From Prochlorococcus marinus str. MIT 9201 (GTDB lineage Bacteria; Cyanobacteriota; Cyanobacteriia; PCC-6307; Cyanobiaceae): a DNA stretch of 64,000 bases. The DNA lies in the NCBI RefSeq assembly GCF_000759955.1, contig NZ_JNAL01000010.1, forward strand, positions 62,001 through 126,000. The letters are read 5' to 3'. Both the position numbers and the translations under genes were made by a program. The notes below the pieces were generated by a model, which saw only the letters and a list, made by a program, of their open reading frames with translations, was not told where the DNA came from and did no database searches. Of the stretch, positions 1-8,350 are shown in pieces. Within the stretch, counting starts at the first letter, position 1; the number at the start of each line of letters is the position of its first letter.

Positions 1-494
1 CGGTTGATTTTGATGGATTAACAGTTACAGTTAAAGGCCCTAAGGGTGAGTTAAAGCGTCAGATGCCGGAGGGAGTTAGTTTTGATAAAAAAGATAATTC
101 CGTTGTCGTAATTCCTACTACTACTAAAATATTCTCAAGGCAAAGACATGGGTTATGTAGAGCCTTAATTGCAAATATGGTTGAAGGGGTTAGTCAAGGT
201 TTTTCAAAAAAACTGGAAATTGTAGGCGTTGGTTCCAGAGCACAAGTAAAAGGTAAAAATCTAGTTGTTAGTGCAGGATATAGTCATCCTGTAGAAATGA
301 TCCCCCCTGATGGTATAACATACAAAGTTGAGAGTAATACAAACGTTACCGTATCTGGAATTGATAAGGAAATTGTTGGCAATGAAGCAGCAAAAATCAG
401 ATCAATTAGACCTCCAGAACCATACAAAGGTAAAGGAATTAAATACCATGATGAGAGAATTCTCAGAAAAGCTGGTAAATCTGGCAAAAAATAA
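1..494 (+). CDS. rplF: 50S ribosomal protein L6, 5' end outside the window
   Basis: Large-subunit protein that binds 23S rRNA near the factor-binding site. The frame is open from base 3 with no start and encodes 163 residues; full-length L6 is usually near 179, so about 16 residues lie upstream. The ATG at 63 is not the start, because L6-like sequence ([14 protein letters not shown]) continues in frame before it. The C-terminal [13 protein letters not shown] is the L6 signature. rplR follows after 14 bases in standard spc-operon order, so one transcript is likely. Confidence 0.97.
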   Translation, partial: VDFDGLTVTVKGPKGELKRQMPEGVSFDKKDNSVVVIPTTTKIFSRQRHGLCRALIANMVEGVSQGFSKKLEIVGVGSRAQVKGKNLVVSAGYSHPVEMIPPDGITYKVESNTNVTVSGIDKEIVGNEAAKIRSIRPPEPYKGKGIKYHDERILRKAGKSGKK

Positions 495-508
495 TTCCAA
501 TTAAAAAA

Positions 509-877
509 ATGACCAAACTTTCCAGGAAATTACAAACCCAAAAAAGACATAGAAGATTAAGGAGATTCTTAATTGGCGATACAACTCGTCCAAGATTGTC
601 TGTTTTTCGCTCTAATAACCATATTTATGCCCAGGTTATAGATGATAGCGCTCAAAAAACTATTTGCTCAGCTTCAACTGTTGATAAAGAACTAAGAGAA
701 AAATCTGAAAAATTACCTTCTGATTGTAATTCTTCTACTATTGTTGGAAAATTATTAGCAAAGAGAGCGATAAAAAAAGGTATTAAGCAAGTAATTTTTG
801 ACCGTGGAGGTAATTTATATCACGGTAGAGTTAAGGCGCTTGCTGACGCTGCTCGTGAAGCTGGCCTAGAATTCTAA
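509..877 (+). CDS. rplR: 50S ribosomal protein L18
   Basis: L18 binds 5S rRNA and helps place it in the central protuberance of the large subunit. The 122-residue length is typical. The protein begins with a basic stretch ([13 protein letters not shown]) and has the [20 protein letters not shown] core and the C-terminal [23 protein letters not shown] motif region of the family. It lies between L6 and S5 with 14- and 15-base gaps, the usual order in the spc operon. No obvious Shine-Dalgarno sequence precedes the ATG. Confidence 0.97.
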   Translation: MTKLSRKLQTQKRHRRLRRFLIGDTTRPRLSVFRSNNHIYAQVIDDSAQKTICSASTVDKELREKSEKLPSDCNSSTIVGKLLAKRAIKKGIKQVIFDRGGNLYHGRVKALADAAREAGLEF

Positions 878-892
878 CTTTTTATTTTTACT

Positions 893-1513
893 ATGACTGA
901 CACCCCAACAAAACAAGAAATTAAATCTAAGAACGATAACGTTCCTGGAACTATGCCCGTGGAACAAAAAAAGAATAATCGTAATGATCGAAAAAGAAAT
1001 AGAAGAGGTGATTCGAAAAATCAAGAGAGAGATTCTGATTGGCAAGAGAGAGTTGTTCAAATTCGACGAGTTTCTAAAACTGTTAAGGGTGGAAAAAAAA
1101 TGAGTTTTAGAGCAATTGTTGTAGTAGGTAATGAGAAAGGTCAAGTTGGAGTTGGTGTTGGAAAAGCTGGAGATGTGATTGGTGCTGTAAGAAAGGGAGT
1201 TTCAGATGGTAAAAAGAATCTTGTTAGGGTTCCCTTAACTCCAAATAACTCAATACCAACTTTATCTAAAGGTCGAGATGGTGCGGCAAATGTCCTAATT
1301 AGACCAGCTGCCCCAGGTACAGGCGTAATTGCTGGTGGTTCAATAAGAACAGTTTTAGAGTTAGCGGGTATAAAAAATGTCTTAGCAAAAAGATTGGGTA
1401 GTAAAACACCCTTGAATAATGCAAGAGCTGCTATGGTAGCTCTTTCTCAATTAAGAACCCACAAATCTGCTTCAAGGGAGAGAGGCATCTCACTTGAACA
1501 GCTTTATTCTTGA
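893..1513 (+). CDS. rpsE: 30S ribosomal protein S5
   Basis: S5 is a small-subunit protein that contributes to decoding accuracy and mRNA entry. The 206-residue protein has a cyanobacterial-type hydrophilic N-terminal extension of about 45 residues, rich in Lys, Asn, Arg and Asp. The double-stranded RNA-binding core ([20 protein letters not shown]) follows, then the C-terminal S5 fold with [20 protein letters not shown]. The TGA stop at 1511-1513 lies 5 bases before the ATG chosen for rplO, so translation of the two genes may be coupled. Confidence 0.97.
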   Translation: MTDTPTKQEIKSKNDNVPGTMPVEQKKNNRNDRKRNRRGDSKNQERDSDWQERVVQIRRVSKTVKGGKKMSFRAIVVVGNEKGQVGVGVGKAGDVIGAVRKGVSDGKKNLVRVPLTPNNSIPTLSKGRDGAANVLIRPAAPGTGVIAGGSIRTVLELAGIKNVLAKRLGSKTPLNNARAAMVALSQLRTHKSASRERGISLEQLYS

Positions 1514-1518
1514 AAATT

Positions 1519-1977
1519 ATGACTTCAACATTAAATACACTTAAATCAAACTCAGGCTCTAGAAAGAAAAAATTAAGAAAGGGTAGAGGTATTTCTGCAG
1601 GGCAGGGTGCTTCATGTGGTTTTGGCATGAGAGGGCAAAAGTCGCGTTCTGGAAGACCTACACGTCCAGGTTTTGAAGGTGGACAAATGCCTTTGTATAG
1701 GAGAGTTCCAAAATTAAAGCACTTTGAAATTATTAATCAAAAAAACTTTTCGATAATAAATTTAGATAAACTAAATGATTTTAAAGATAATGATACTGTT
1801 AGCTTGGACTCACTAGTTAAGAAAGGATTGATCTTTAAGCCAAAATTCCCATTAAAAATTCTTGGTAATGGAAAAGTTAATGTTAAGTTAACAGTACAAG
1901 CTCATGCATTCACAAAAGTTGCAAAACAAAAAATTGAGGATGCTGGTGGATCTTGCGAGCTTATAAATAGTAAATAA
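1519..1977 (+). CDS. rplO: 50S ribosomal protein L15
   Basis: L15 is a late-assembling large-subunit protein. I place the start at the ATG at 1519 ([10 protein letters not shown], 152 residues). A TTG at 1510 would add three residues and overlap the rpsE stop, but the family normally opens with the short stretch before the basic glycine-rich motif [20 protein letters not shown]. That glycine-rich arm, and the RRVPKLKHF and C-terminal [19 protein letters not shown] regions, identify the family. secY follows after 30 bases, as in most bacteria. Confidence 0.95.
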   Translation: MTSTLNTLKSNSGSRKKKLRKGRGISAGQGASCGFGMRGQKSRSGRPTRPGFEGGQMPLYRRVPKLKHFEIINQKNFSIINLDKLNDFKDNDTVSLDSLVKKGLIFKPKFPLKILGNGKVNVKLTVQAHAFTKVAKQKIEDAGGSCELINSK

Positions 1978-2007
1978 ATTTATTCAAAAATTTAGTTTAG
2001 CTTTGAA

Positions 2008-3327
2008 ATGTTTGTCAACAAAAGTAGAAATCCTAGCGCTTCTGAAATACTATCTCAACTATTTTTAAATAAAGAGCTAAGGAGTAGAGTCTTAACAACT
2101 TTGGGCCTTCTTCTTTTAGTGAGGCTTGGTATCTATATTCCTATGCCAGGTATTGATAGAATTGCTTTTAAAAGTTTTATAGATCAAGGGGGTCAATTAA
2201 TAGGTTTTTTAGATATTTTTACTGGAGGAGGAATTTCAACCCTAGGAATATTTGCATTAGGCATACTTCCTTTTATCAATGCATCAATTATTATTCAGCT
2301 TCTTACAGCTTCATTACCTGTTCTTGAAGATTTACAAAAAAATGAAGGAGAAGCTGGCAGGAGAAAAATCGCTCAAATAACGAGATATGTATCTTTAGGG
2401 TGGGGTTTTCTGCAAAGCATTATTTTTTCTTTAATTCTTAAACAATATGCAATTCAGGGTATAAGCGAAACTACATTTGTTTTGCAAACCTCTATTGCCC
2501 TTGTTACTGGCTCAATGTTAGTGATGTGGTTTAGTGAAATTATTACTGAGAAAGGGATAGGTCAAGGCGCTTCATTGGTAATTTTTTTGAATATTGTTTC
2601 GACTTTACCAAAGGCTTTGAGTTCTACTATTGAAAAAGCTCAAACCGGTGACAGAGGAGATGTTTTAGGTATAGTAGTTCTACTTGGAGTATTTTTACTG
2701 ACAATTGTTGGGATCATTTTTGTCCAAGAGGGAGCAAGACGGATTCCTATTGTCAGTGCAAAAAGGCAAATAGGAAATTCAACACTACTTCCTACAAGGC
2801 AAAGTTATTTACCTTTAAAATTAAATGCGGGTGGAGTTATGCCTATTATATTTGCATCTGCTTTAATCTTTTTGCCAATAACTATTGCAAATGTTACGGG
2901 AAATCCAGTCTTAATCAAACTGGCGAGTAGTTTAAATCCAGGATCTTCTAATCCATGGCCATATGCACTTACTTTCTTCTCCTTGATTTTGGGGTTCTCC
3001 TATTTTTATGCATCTCTTACTATTAATCCGGTTGATGTAGCTTCTAATTTAAAGAAAGGAGGAGTAGCGATACCAGGAGTTAGACCAGGAACTAATACAG
3101 CAAATTATCTATCAGGTATACAAAATAGGTTGACATTATTGGGAGGATTATTTCTGGGTTCAGTAGCTATAATCCCAGCTGCAGTAGAAAGAGCTACAAA
3201 TGTGCAGACTTTTCAAGGTTTAGGAGCAACTTCTTTACTTATTCTAGTAGGTGTTGCGATTGATACTGCCAAGCAAATTCAAACTTATGTTATTTCTCAA
3301 AGGTATGAAGGATTAATTAATAATTAA
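2008..3327 (+). CDS. secY: Preprotein translocase subunit SecY
   Basis: SecY is the channel subunit of the Sec translocon, which in cyanobacteria serves both cytoplasmic and thylakoid membranes. The 439-residue protein shows about ten hydrophobic segments. It has the early MPGID motif, the helix with [20 protein letters not shown], the RRIPI cytoplasmic loop, and [14 protein letters not shown]. The C-terminal tail [15 protein letters not shown] is typical. The TAA stop overlaps the adk ATG by one base (TAATG), which suggests translational coupling. Its place between rplO and adk is the classical spc arrangement. Confidence 0.97.
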   Translation: MFVNKSRNPSASEILSQLFLNKELRSRVLTTLGLLLLVRLGIYIPMPGIDRIAFKSFIDQGGQLIGFLDIFTGGGISTLGIFALGILPFINASIIIQLLTASLPVLEDLQKNEGEAGRRKIAQITRYVSLGWGFLQSIIFSLILKQYAIQGISETTFVLQTSIALVTGSMLVMWFSEIITEKGIGQGASLVIFLNIVSTLPKALSSTIEKAQTGDRGDVLGIVVLLGVFLLTIVGIIFVQEGARRIPIVSAKRQIGNSTLLPTRQSYLPLKLNAGGVMPIIFASALIFLPITIANVTGNPVLIKLASSLNPGSSNPWPYALTFFSLILGFSYFYASLTINPVDVASNLKKGGVAIPGVRPGTNTANYLSGIQNRLTLLGGLFLGSVAIIPAAVERATNVQTFQGLGATSLLILVGVAIDTAKQIQTYVISQRYEGLINN

Positions 3328-3878
3328 TGAAGAAGCATTTACTATTTTTGGGAGCTCCTGGAGCAGGGAAAGGGACTCAAGCAGAATTGCTAAGTCAAAC
3401 TACTTCTTACTTACACCTTTCTACTGGTGAACTATTAAGAAAAGAAATCGAAATGAATAGTATTCTTGGTATTCAGGTAAAAGATATTATTAATAAAGGG
3501 GAACTTGTTAGTGATGAACTTGTATTAAATATAGTAAGACAAAATTTAGACAAGAATAATAAAGGCTGGATTTTAGATGGCTACCCAAGAAATCTATCTC
3601 AAGCAAATTCATTAAATGAGGTCTTAACTGAAATAAATCAACCTTTGGAAATGGTTTTTTACTTAGATATTCCAGAAGAGGTATTAATTAAGCGTTTGCT
3701 TTTAAGAGGTAGAAAAGATGATACTGAAGATACTATTAGAACAAGGGTTGATATCTATAAAAAAACTACCGAACCATTGATTCAATATTTTAAAGATCTC
3801 TCATTGCTAGAGTATATTGATGCTGATAGAGATTTAAAAACTATTTCATCTGATATCAAACATAAAATGGCTAGGTGA
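3327..3878 (+). CDS. adk: Adenylate kinase, short-LID form
   Basis: Adenylate kinase interconverts ATP + AMP and 2 ADP. The P-loop GAPGAGKGT is at residues 9-17. The AMP-binding regions are represented by STGELLR and [10 protein letters not shown]. The LID segment is short (GRKDDTEDT), so this is the roughly 180-residue form without the inserted LID or zinc site of long bacterial Adks. It starts on the last base of the secY stop codon. Just past its stop is a promoter-like TAGAAT element for rpmJ, so downstream genes may have a second promoter. Confidence 0.96.
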   Translation: MKKHLLFLGAPGAGKGTQAELLSQTTSYLHLSTGELLRKEIEMNSILGIQVKDIINKGELVSDELVLNIVRQNLDKNNKGWILDGYPRNLSQANSLNEVLTEINQPLEMVFYLDIPEEVLIKRLLLRGRKDDTEDTIRTRVDIYKKTTEPLIQYFKDLSLLEYIDADRDLKTISSDIKHKMAR

Positions 3879-3883
3879 TGATG

Positions 3884-3889
3884 TAGAAT
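3884..3889 (+). promoter_or_regulatory. Possible -10 element upstream of rpmJ
   Basis: A TAGAAT hexamer lies 31 bases before the rpmJ ATG. The 18 bases at 3883-3900 match the 18 bases at 7151-7168 before rplM at 15 of 18 positions. No convincing -35 element is seen, as is common in Prochlorococcus. Promoter function is inferred. Confidence 0.4.
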
Positions 3890-3920
3890 ATAGTATTAAT
3901 GTTTTATTTGCAAAACCCCT

Positions 3921-4037
3921 ATGAAGGTCAGATCCTCAGTCAAAAAAATTAGTCCTGACGATCAGATCGTGAGGAGAAGAGGTAAAATCTATGTTATAAA
4001 CAAGAAAAGACCTCGCAATAAACAACGTCAGGGTTAA
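3921..4037 (+). CDS. rpmJ: 50S ribosomal protein L36, zinc-free form
   Basis: A 38-residue ORF beginning [10 protein letters not shown] and ending [11 protein letters not shown] is clearly L36, which sits near the peptidyl-transferase end of the large subunit and stabilises 23S rRNA helices. Classical L36 binds one zinc ion through three Cys and one His. All four positions are changed here (Ser, Asp, Asn, Asn), so this is the zinc-independent C-minus form. It lies between adk and rpsM, the usual site, with its own promoter-like hexamer upstream and a hairpin over its stop codon. Confidence 0.96.
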   Translation: MKVRSSVKKISPDDQIVRRRGKIYVINKKRPRNKQRQG

Positions 4038-4048
4038 ATTTTAACCCT
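4030..4048 (+). other. Hairpin over the rpmJ stop codon
   Basis: A perfect inverted repeat has 9-base arms (AGGGTTAAA / TTTAACCCT) around a single central base. It covers the rpmJ TAA and ends 30 bases before rpsM. The inner pairs must open to form a loop, leaving a stem of about seven pairs. Only a weak T-rich stretch follows. It could be a partial terminator, a processing site or a 3'-end stabiliser for the upstream mRNA; which one cannot be told from sequence. Confidence 0.4.
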
Positions 4049-4078
4049 TTAATTCAACCTTTTACTTACTCAAAACAC

Positions 4079-4444
4079 GTGGCCAGGATTGCAGGAATTG
4101 ACATACCTCGCGAAAAGCGAGTTGAAATTGCACTTACATACGTCTATGGAATTGGTTTAACTAGATCAAAGCTAATTCTTGCTAATACGGGTGTAAACCC
4201 AGATATTCGTGTGAAAGATCTTTCAGATTCTGATGTTCAAAAACTTCGAGGTGCTACAGAGGAGTTTACTTTAGAAGGAGATTTGAGAAGAAAAGAAGGA
4301 ATGGCCCTAAAACGTCTACAAGATATAGGTTGTATTAGAGGAAGAAGACATAGAATGAGTCTTCCTGTTAGGGGCCAAAGAACTAGAACTAATGCAAGAA
4401 CAAGACGAGGCTCAAGAAAAACAGTTGCTGGAAGGAAAAAATAA
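4079..4444 (+). CDS. rpsM: 30S ribosomal protein S13
   Basis: S13 lies in the head of the small subunit and contacts the A- and P-site tRNAs and bridges to the large subunit. The 121-residue protein opens with [20 protein letters not shown] after a GTG start. It carries the helix-hairpin-helix-like YGIG segment and the basic C-terminal tail [21 protein letters not shown] is chosen because there is no ATG nearby and the family begins at exactly this point. rpsK follows after 45 bases, as in the alpha operon. Confidence 0.97.
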   Translation: MARIAGIDIPREKRVEIALTYVYGIGLTRSKLILANTGVNPDIRVKDLSDSDVQKLRGATEEFTLEGDLRRKEGMALKRLQDIGCIRGRRHRMSLPVRGQRTRTNARTRRGSRKTVAGRKK

Positions 4445-4489
4445 TTAACTAAATCTATTCACAAATTCCAATATTAAATAAAAAAAATC

Positions 4490-4882
4490 ATGCCAGCTAC
4501 AGTAAAAAAATCAGGTTCAAAGAAATCTAAACGAAATGTACCAAACGGTGTGGTACATATTCAAAGCACATTTAATAACACTATTGTTTCAATTACTGAT
4601 ACTTCTGGTCATGTAATTTCTTGGTCTTCTGCAGGAGCTAGTGGATTTAAAGGAGCAAGAAAAGGGACTCCATTTGCCGCACAAACAGCAGCTGAAGCAG
4701 CAGCTAGAAGAGCACTTGATCAAGGGATGAGACAAATAGAAGTCTTAGTAAGAGGTCCTGGCTCAGGTAGGGAAACCGCCATAAGAGCTTTACAAGTGGC
4801 CGGTTTAGAAATAACTCTAATAAGAGATGTAACACCATTACCGCATAATGGATGTAGAAGACCTAAACGAAGACGCGTTTAG
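4490..4882 (+). CDS. rpsK: 30S ribosomal protein S11
   Basis: S11 is a platform protein of the small subunit near the mRNA exit and E site. The 130-residue protein has a short lysine-rich start, then [18 protein letters not shown], the conserved [14 protein letters not shown], and the C-terminal signature [13 protein letters not shown]. It sits between rpsM and rpoA as in other cyanobacteria, where rpsD is located elsewhere. The spacer to rpoA contains a C10-A8 homopolymer, listed separately. Confidence 0.97.
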   Translation: MPATVKKSGSKKSKRNVPNGVVHIQSTFNNTIVSITDTSGHVISWSSAGASGFKGARKGTPFAAQTAAEAAARRALDQGMRQIEVLVRGPGSGRETAIRALQVAGLEITLIRDVTPLPHNGCRRPKRRRV

Positions 4883-4900
4883 ATCCTAACTATCTCCGAA

Positions 4901-4918
4901 CCCCCCCCCCAAAAAAAA
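4901..4918 (+). repeat. C10-A8 homopolymer in the rpsK-rpoA spacer
   Basis: Ten consecutive C residues (4901-4910) are followed directly by eight A residues (4911-4918), 18 bases after the rpsK stop and 21 bases before the rpoA start. Such a C run stands out in so AT-rich a sequence. It is prone to polymerase slippage and to sequencing error. A role in mRNA processing or in tuning rpoA translation is only inference. Confidence 0.85.
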
Positions 4919-4939
4919 CTTTTTAACATCATTTTTTCC

Positions 4940-5878
4940 GTGTTGCAATACCAAATTGACAGAATCGACCATCAAATAGCAGATGATCGCTCCCAAACAG
5001 GAACTTTTTTAATTGGCCTTCTAGAAAGAGGACAAGCTACAACTTTGGGTAATTCGCTTAGAAGAGTCCTCATGGGAGGACTTGAAGGAAGTGCAGTTAC
5101 TGCAGTGAGAATAGCGGGAATTAACCATGAATATGCAACTATTCCTGGAGTTAGAGAAGATGTTTTAGATATTCTTCTCAATTGTAAGCAACTATCAATT
5201 AATAGTTCTAATCCAGAGCTTGAAATCGGGAGATTAGTGGCAAGTGGTCCAATGGAGGTTAAAGCGAATGATATTCAATTCTCATCACAAGTTGAAATTG
5301 TTGATGGTGAAAAACCAATTGCAACTATCCAGGAGGGGCATAATCTAGAGTTAGAAATTCATGTTGAGAGAGGTGTGGGATATAGACCAGTAGATCGTAA
5401 GAGTGAAGAAACTACTGCTATTGATTTACTCCAAATAGATGCTGTTTTTATGCCAGTTAAAAGAGTTAATTTTACGATTGATGAAACTGCTGTGGCAGAA
5501 GGTGGAACAGGAAGAGAAAGATTAAAAATGGAAGTAGTTACAGATGGATCAACAAGTCCTGATGATGCTATCGCTGAAGCTGCAAACCAGTTGATAGAAC
5601 TATTTCAACCTCTAGCTACTGTTACAATGGTTGAGGAAATCCCAGAAGAACCTGAACCATCTCCTGAAGCACAAATTCCTCTTGAGGAACTAAATTTGTC
5701 CGTAAGAGCTTATAATTGCCTTAAAAGAGCACAAGTTAATTCAGTTTCTGATTTAATGGGCTTTAGCTACGAAGATCTTCTTGAAATTAAGAACTTTGGA
5801 TCTAAATCTGCAGATGAGGTTATTGAAGCTCTTGAGCGTATTGGAATTTCTATTCCACAAAGCAGAACCTCTGTTTAA
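4940..5878 (+). CDS. rpoA: RNA polymerase alpha subunit
   Basis: Alpha dimerises to nucleate RNA polymerase assembly, and its C-terminal domain contacts upstream DNA and activators. The 312-residue protein has the N-terminal assembly domain (about 1-230, with [11 protein letters not shown]) and an acidic linker rich in Glu and Pro. The C-terminal helix-hairpin-helix domain has [14 protein letters not shown] and [15 protein letters not shown]. The start is GTG at 4940, immediately followed by an in-frame TTG, so the first residue is uncertain by one codon. rplQ follows after 13 bases. Confidence 0.97.
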   Translation: MLQYQIDRIDHQIADDRSQTGTFLIGLLERGQATTLGNSLRRVLMGGLEGSAVTAVRIAGINHEYATIPGVREDVLDILLNCKQLSINSSNPELEIGRLVASGPMEVKANDIQFSSQVEIVDGEKPIATIQEGHNLELEIHVERGVGYRPVDRKSEETTAIDLLQIDAVFMPVKRVNFTIDETAVAEGGTGRERLKMEVVTDGSTSPDDAIAEAANQLIELFQPLATVTMVEEIPEEPEPSPEAQIPLEELNLSVRAYNCLKRAQVNSVSDLMGFSYEDLLEIKNFGSKSADEVIEALERIGISIPQSRTSV

Positions 5879-5891
5879 CATTTTTAAGATT

Positions 5892-6242
5892 ATGAGACAC
5901 CAACTTAGAATCCCATTATTAAGTAAACCTGCTGACCAAAGGAAAGCACTTCTAAGAGGTTTGACTACACAATTAATTAAAGAAGGTAGAGTAACGACAA
6001 CAAAAGCTAGAGCGAAAGCTTTAAGAAACGAAGCCGAAAGGATGATTACACTTGCTAAAGAAGGAAGCTTGGCTTCTAGAAGAAGAGCTATTGGATATAT
6101 TTATGATAAGAAATTAGTTCACTCTCTTTTTGAAAAAGCAAACGAAAGATATGGGGATAGAAAAGGCGGTTATACACGCATAGTAAGAACCGTTTCTAGA
6201 AAAGGTGATAATGCTCAGATGGCTATAATTGAGCTTGTTTAA
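5892..6242 (+). CDS. rplQ: 50S ribosomal protein L17
   Basis: L17 binds near the peptide exit side of the large subunit. The start is the ATG at 5892 ([20 protein letters not shown], 116 residues). An upstream in-frame ATG at 5781 lies inside rpoA in another frame and is rejected, because L17 begins at this RH(R/Q)L motif. The conserved [18 protein letters not shown] and the C-terminal [19 protein letters not shown] confirm the family. It closes the classical alpha operon, with truA next. Confidence 0.96.
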   Translation: MRHQLRIPLLSKPADQRKALLRGLTTQLIKEGRVTTTKARAKALRNEAERMITLAKEGSLASRRRAIGYIYDKKLVHSLFEKANERYGDRKGGYTRIVRTVSRKGDNAQMAIIELV

Positions 6243-6278
6243 GTTAGTTTCTAAAGATTCTTTATTTTTAAATAACTT

Positions 6279-7085
6279 TTGAAAAGGGTTGCTTTATTAG
6301 TCCAATATGATGGTTCTAATTATTCAGGTTGGCAAAAACAAAAAAATGCAATTACAGTTCAAGAAATTTTAGACAGAACTCTCTTTAAGATTACAAATCA
6401 TTCAGTAAAGACTTTTGCGGCAGGTAGGACTGATGCAGGGGTTCATGCATCAGGGCAGGTAGTACATTTTGATAGTGATTGTGTTATACCAGGAAATAGT
6501 TATTCTGATATTTTAAATAGTCTTTTACCTTCAACAATTAGAATCTTGGAATCAGTTGAGGTTAAAGATTGTTGGCATTCATGCTATTCAGCATTGTATA
6601 GACATTATAGATATGTCATTAATAACAGTAAATTTTCTAACTTGTTCATCAATAATTGGTCGTGGCATAGATACCAAAAAGTATTAGATGAAGTTTTAAT
6701 GTCAAATGCATCAAAGAGAATGGAAGGAGAGCATGATTTTTTTGCTTTTCAAAAAAGTCGAAGTAACAGGAAAAACTCCATTACAAAAATAAAAAAAATA
6801 GATATTAAAAGAGTGGAGGATTTGATTTTAGTTGATATTAAAGCTACTGGTTTTCTATATGGAATGGTTCGTTTAATTGTTGGTCAACTAGTGTTAGTTG
6901 GAGAAAAAAAAATATCGCCAGAAATTTTTACTCATAGATGGGTAAACAAAAAGAAAAATGATGTTAAAGAATCTGCTCCAGCTAAGGGGTTATGTTTTAT
7001 CAATGCTGTTTATGAAGAAAATGTTTTTCAAAAGATTAATAACAATGATTTTTTTCCAGTATTTTTAATCAAAGGTTTTTCTTAA
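6279..7085 (+). CDS. truA: tRNA pseudouridine(38-40) synthase TruA
   Basis: TruA converts uridines 38-40 in the anticodon arm of several tRNAs to pseudouridine. The 268-residue protein has the N-terminal VQYDGSNYSGWQ motif and the catalytic motif AGRTDAGVHASGQ with nucleophilic Asp52. It also has HDFFAFQKS, and the C-terminal FLYGMVRLIVGQLV. The start is a TTG at 6279; no earlier in-frame start fits the family. It follows rplQ by 36 bases and probably shares its transcript, an order common in bacteria. Confidence 0.96.
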   Translation: MKRVALLVQYDGSNYSGWQKQKNAITVQEILDRTLFKITNHSVKTFAAGRTDAGVHASGQVVHFDSDCVIPGNSYSDILNSLLPSTIRILESVEVKDCWHSCYSALYRHYRYVINNSKFSNLFINNWSWHRYQKVLDEVLMSNASKRMEGEHDFFAFQKSRSNRKNSITKIKKIDIKRVEDLILVDIKATGFLYGMVRLIVGQLVLVGEKKISPEIFTHRWVNKKKNDVKESAPAKGLCFINAVYEENVFQKINNNDFFPVFLIKGFS

Positions 7086-7151
7086 GGAAGTTGAATTAAT
7101 CAAATTTTTGTAAATCACACAAAATTGTTGTTCAATATTCCTCCAATAAGG

Positions 7152-7157
7152 TAGAAT
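7152..7157 (+). promoter_or_regulatory. Possible -10 element upstream of rplM
   Basis: A TAGAAT hexamer lies 39 bases before the rplM ATG in a 111-base spacer. Its 18-base surroundings closely resemble the element upstream of rpmJ. TTGTTC/TTGTTG sequences upstream are possible -35 elements but the spacing is loose. The longer spacer supports a fresh promoter for rplM-rpsI-rpmE. Confidence 0.4.
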
Positions 7158-7196
7158 TTAATATTAACTTTAAATTTATTTGCATAGATTTGGTAA

Positions 7197-7628
7197 ATGA
7201 ATAAAACAATTACTCCATCTTTAGAAACCATTGAAAGAAATTGGTTTCTAGTTGACGCAAAAGATAAGACGCTTGGCAGACTTGCTACAGAAATTGCAAC
7301 TGTATTAAGGGGTAAGAATAAACCAACATTTACTCCTCATCTAGATACTGGAGATTTTGTCATTGTAGTAAACGCCGAGAAAGTTGAGGTAACAGGTAAA
7401 AAAGCATCACAAAAATTGTATAGAAGACATTCTGGTAGGCCAGGAGGAATGAAAATTGAAAAATTTGAGTCTCTTCAAGAGAGAATTCCTGAAAGAATCA
7501 TCGAGCAAGCTGTTAAGGGTATGCTGCCACATAACTCTTTGGGAAGACAACAATTTAAAAAACTAAAAGTTTATAAAGGTGCTGATCATCCTCATGCTGC
7601 TCAGAATCCTGTATTATTAAGTTGTTAA
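7197..7628 (+). CDS. rplM: 50S ribosomal protein L13
   Basis: L13 is an early-assembly large-subunit protein. The 143-residue protein has [19 protein letters not shown] near the N-terminus, the central [12 protein letters not shown], and the conserved RHSGRPGG and [18 protein letters not shown] segments. It is paired with rpsI, 9 bases downstream, as in nearly all bacteria, and probably co-transcribed from the promoter-like element at 7152. Confidence 0.97.
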   Translation: MNKTITPSLETIERNWFLVDAKDKTLGRLATEIATVLRGKNKPTFTPHLDTGDFVIVVNAEKVEVTGKKASQKLYRRHSGRPGGMKIEKFESLQERIPERIIEQAVKGMLPHNSLGRQQFKKLKVYKGADHPHAAQNPVLLSC

Positions 7629-7637
7629 TTTATCAAA

Positions 7638-8048
7638 ATGAATAGTCAAATAAAAAACAAAGCTGTGTATTGGGGAACTGGAAGAAGAAAAACTTCAGTA
7701 GCTAGAGTTCGCTTGATCCCTGGTAATGGACAAATAAAAATTAATGGTCGTTCAGGCGATGATTACCTAAACTTTAATCCTCTTCACTTAAATTCAATAA
7801 AAGCACCTTTGCAAACGTTAGGCCTTGAAAATTCTTATGATATTCTGGTAAACGTTTTTGGTGGTGGATTGACAGGCCAAGCAGATGCTATTAAGCAAGG
7901 AGCAGCAAGAGCACTTTGCGAATTATCTCCCGACAACAGGAAACCTCTAAAAACTGAAGGCCATCTTAGTAGAGATCCTAGAGCAAAGGAAAGAAGGAAA
8001 TATGGTCTTAAAAAAGCAAGAAAAGCTCCACAATTCTCTAAACGTTAA
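7638..8048 (+). CDS. rpsI: 30S ribosomal protein S9
   Basis: S9 sits in the small-subunit head, and its C-terminal tail reaches the P-site tRNA. The 136-residue protein has the [19 protein letters not shown] opening, the [19 protein letters not shown] core, and a typical basic tail that ends in KR ([18 protein letters not shown]). The terminal Arg is the residue that contacts tRNA in known S9. rpmE begins 13 bases downstream. Confidence 0.97.
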   Translation: MNSQIKNKAVYWGTGRRKTSVARVRLIPGNGQIKINGRSGDDYLNFNPLHLNSIKAPLQTLGLENSYDILVNVFGGGLTGQADAIKQGAARALCELSPDNRKPLKTEGHLSRDPRAKERRKYGLKKARKAPQFSKR

Positions 8049-8061
8049 AGGAATTTTAATT

Positions 8062-8322
8062 ATGCCAAAATCAGAAATCCACCCAAAATGGTATCCAGAT
8101 GCAAAGGTTATTTGTAATGGAGAAGTTGTAATGACTACAGGTTCAACCCAGCCTGAATTACATGTTGATGTATGGAGCGGCAATCATCCTTTCTTTACTG
8201 GAACTCAGAAAATTCTTGATACAGAAGGTAGGGTTGATAGATTTATGAAAAAATATGGAATGGGTTCAGCTAATTCAGCTACATCGAAAGAGCAAAAAGA
8301 AGAAAAAGATTCTAAAAAATAG
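8062..8322 (+). CDS. rpmE: 50S ribosomal protein L31, zinc-free form
   Basis: L31 bridges the 50S central protuberance and the 30S head. The start is the ATG at 8062 (MPKSEIHPKW, 86 residues); an ATG 60 bases earlier overlaps rpsI in another frame and is rejected. Family motifs are EIHPKWYPDAKV, HPFFTGTQK and EGRVDRFMKKYGM. Classical L31 has four zinc-ligand Cys. Here only one Cys remains (in VICNG), and the C-x2-C pair is replaced by Trp and Asn (VWSGNHPF), so it is a C-minus form. A charged 15-residue tail follows. Confidence 0.95.
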   Translation: MPKSEIHPKWYPDAKVICNGEVVMTTGSTQPELHVDVWSGNHPFFTGTQKILDTEGRVDRFMKKYGMGSANSATSKEQKEEKDSKK

Positions 8323-8329
8323 AATTTTT
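8309..8329 (+). terminator. Weak terminator-like hairpin after rpmE
   Basis: ATTCTA and TAGAAT form a 6-pair, AT-only stem around an AAAAA loop, followed by four T. The second arm contains the rpmE TAG stop. The stem is weak, so full termination before prfA (21 bases further) is doubtful; partial attenuation is possible. Confidence 0.3.
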
Positions 8330-8350
8330 AAAAAATAAGCATAATTTCAA

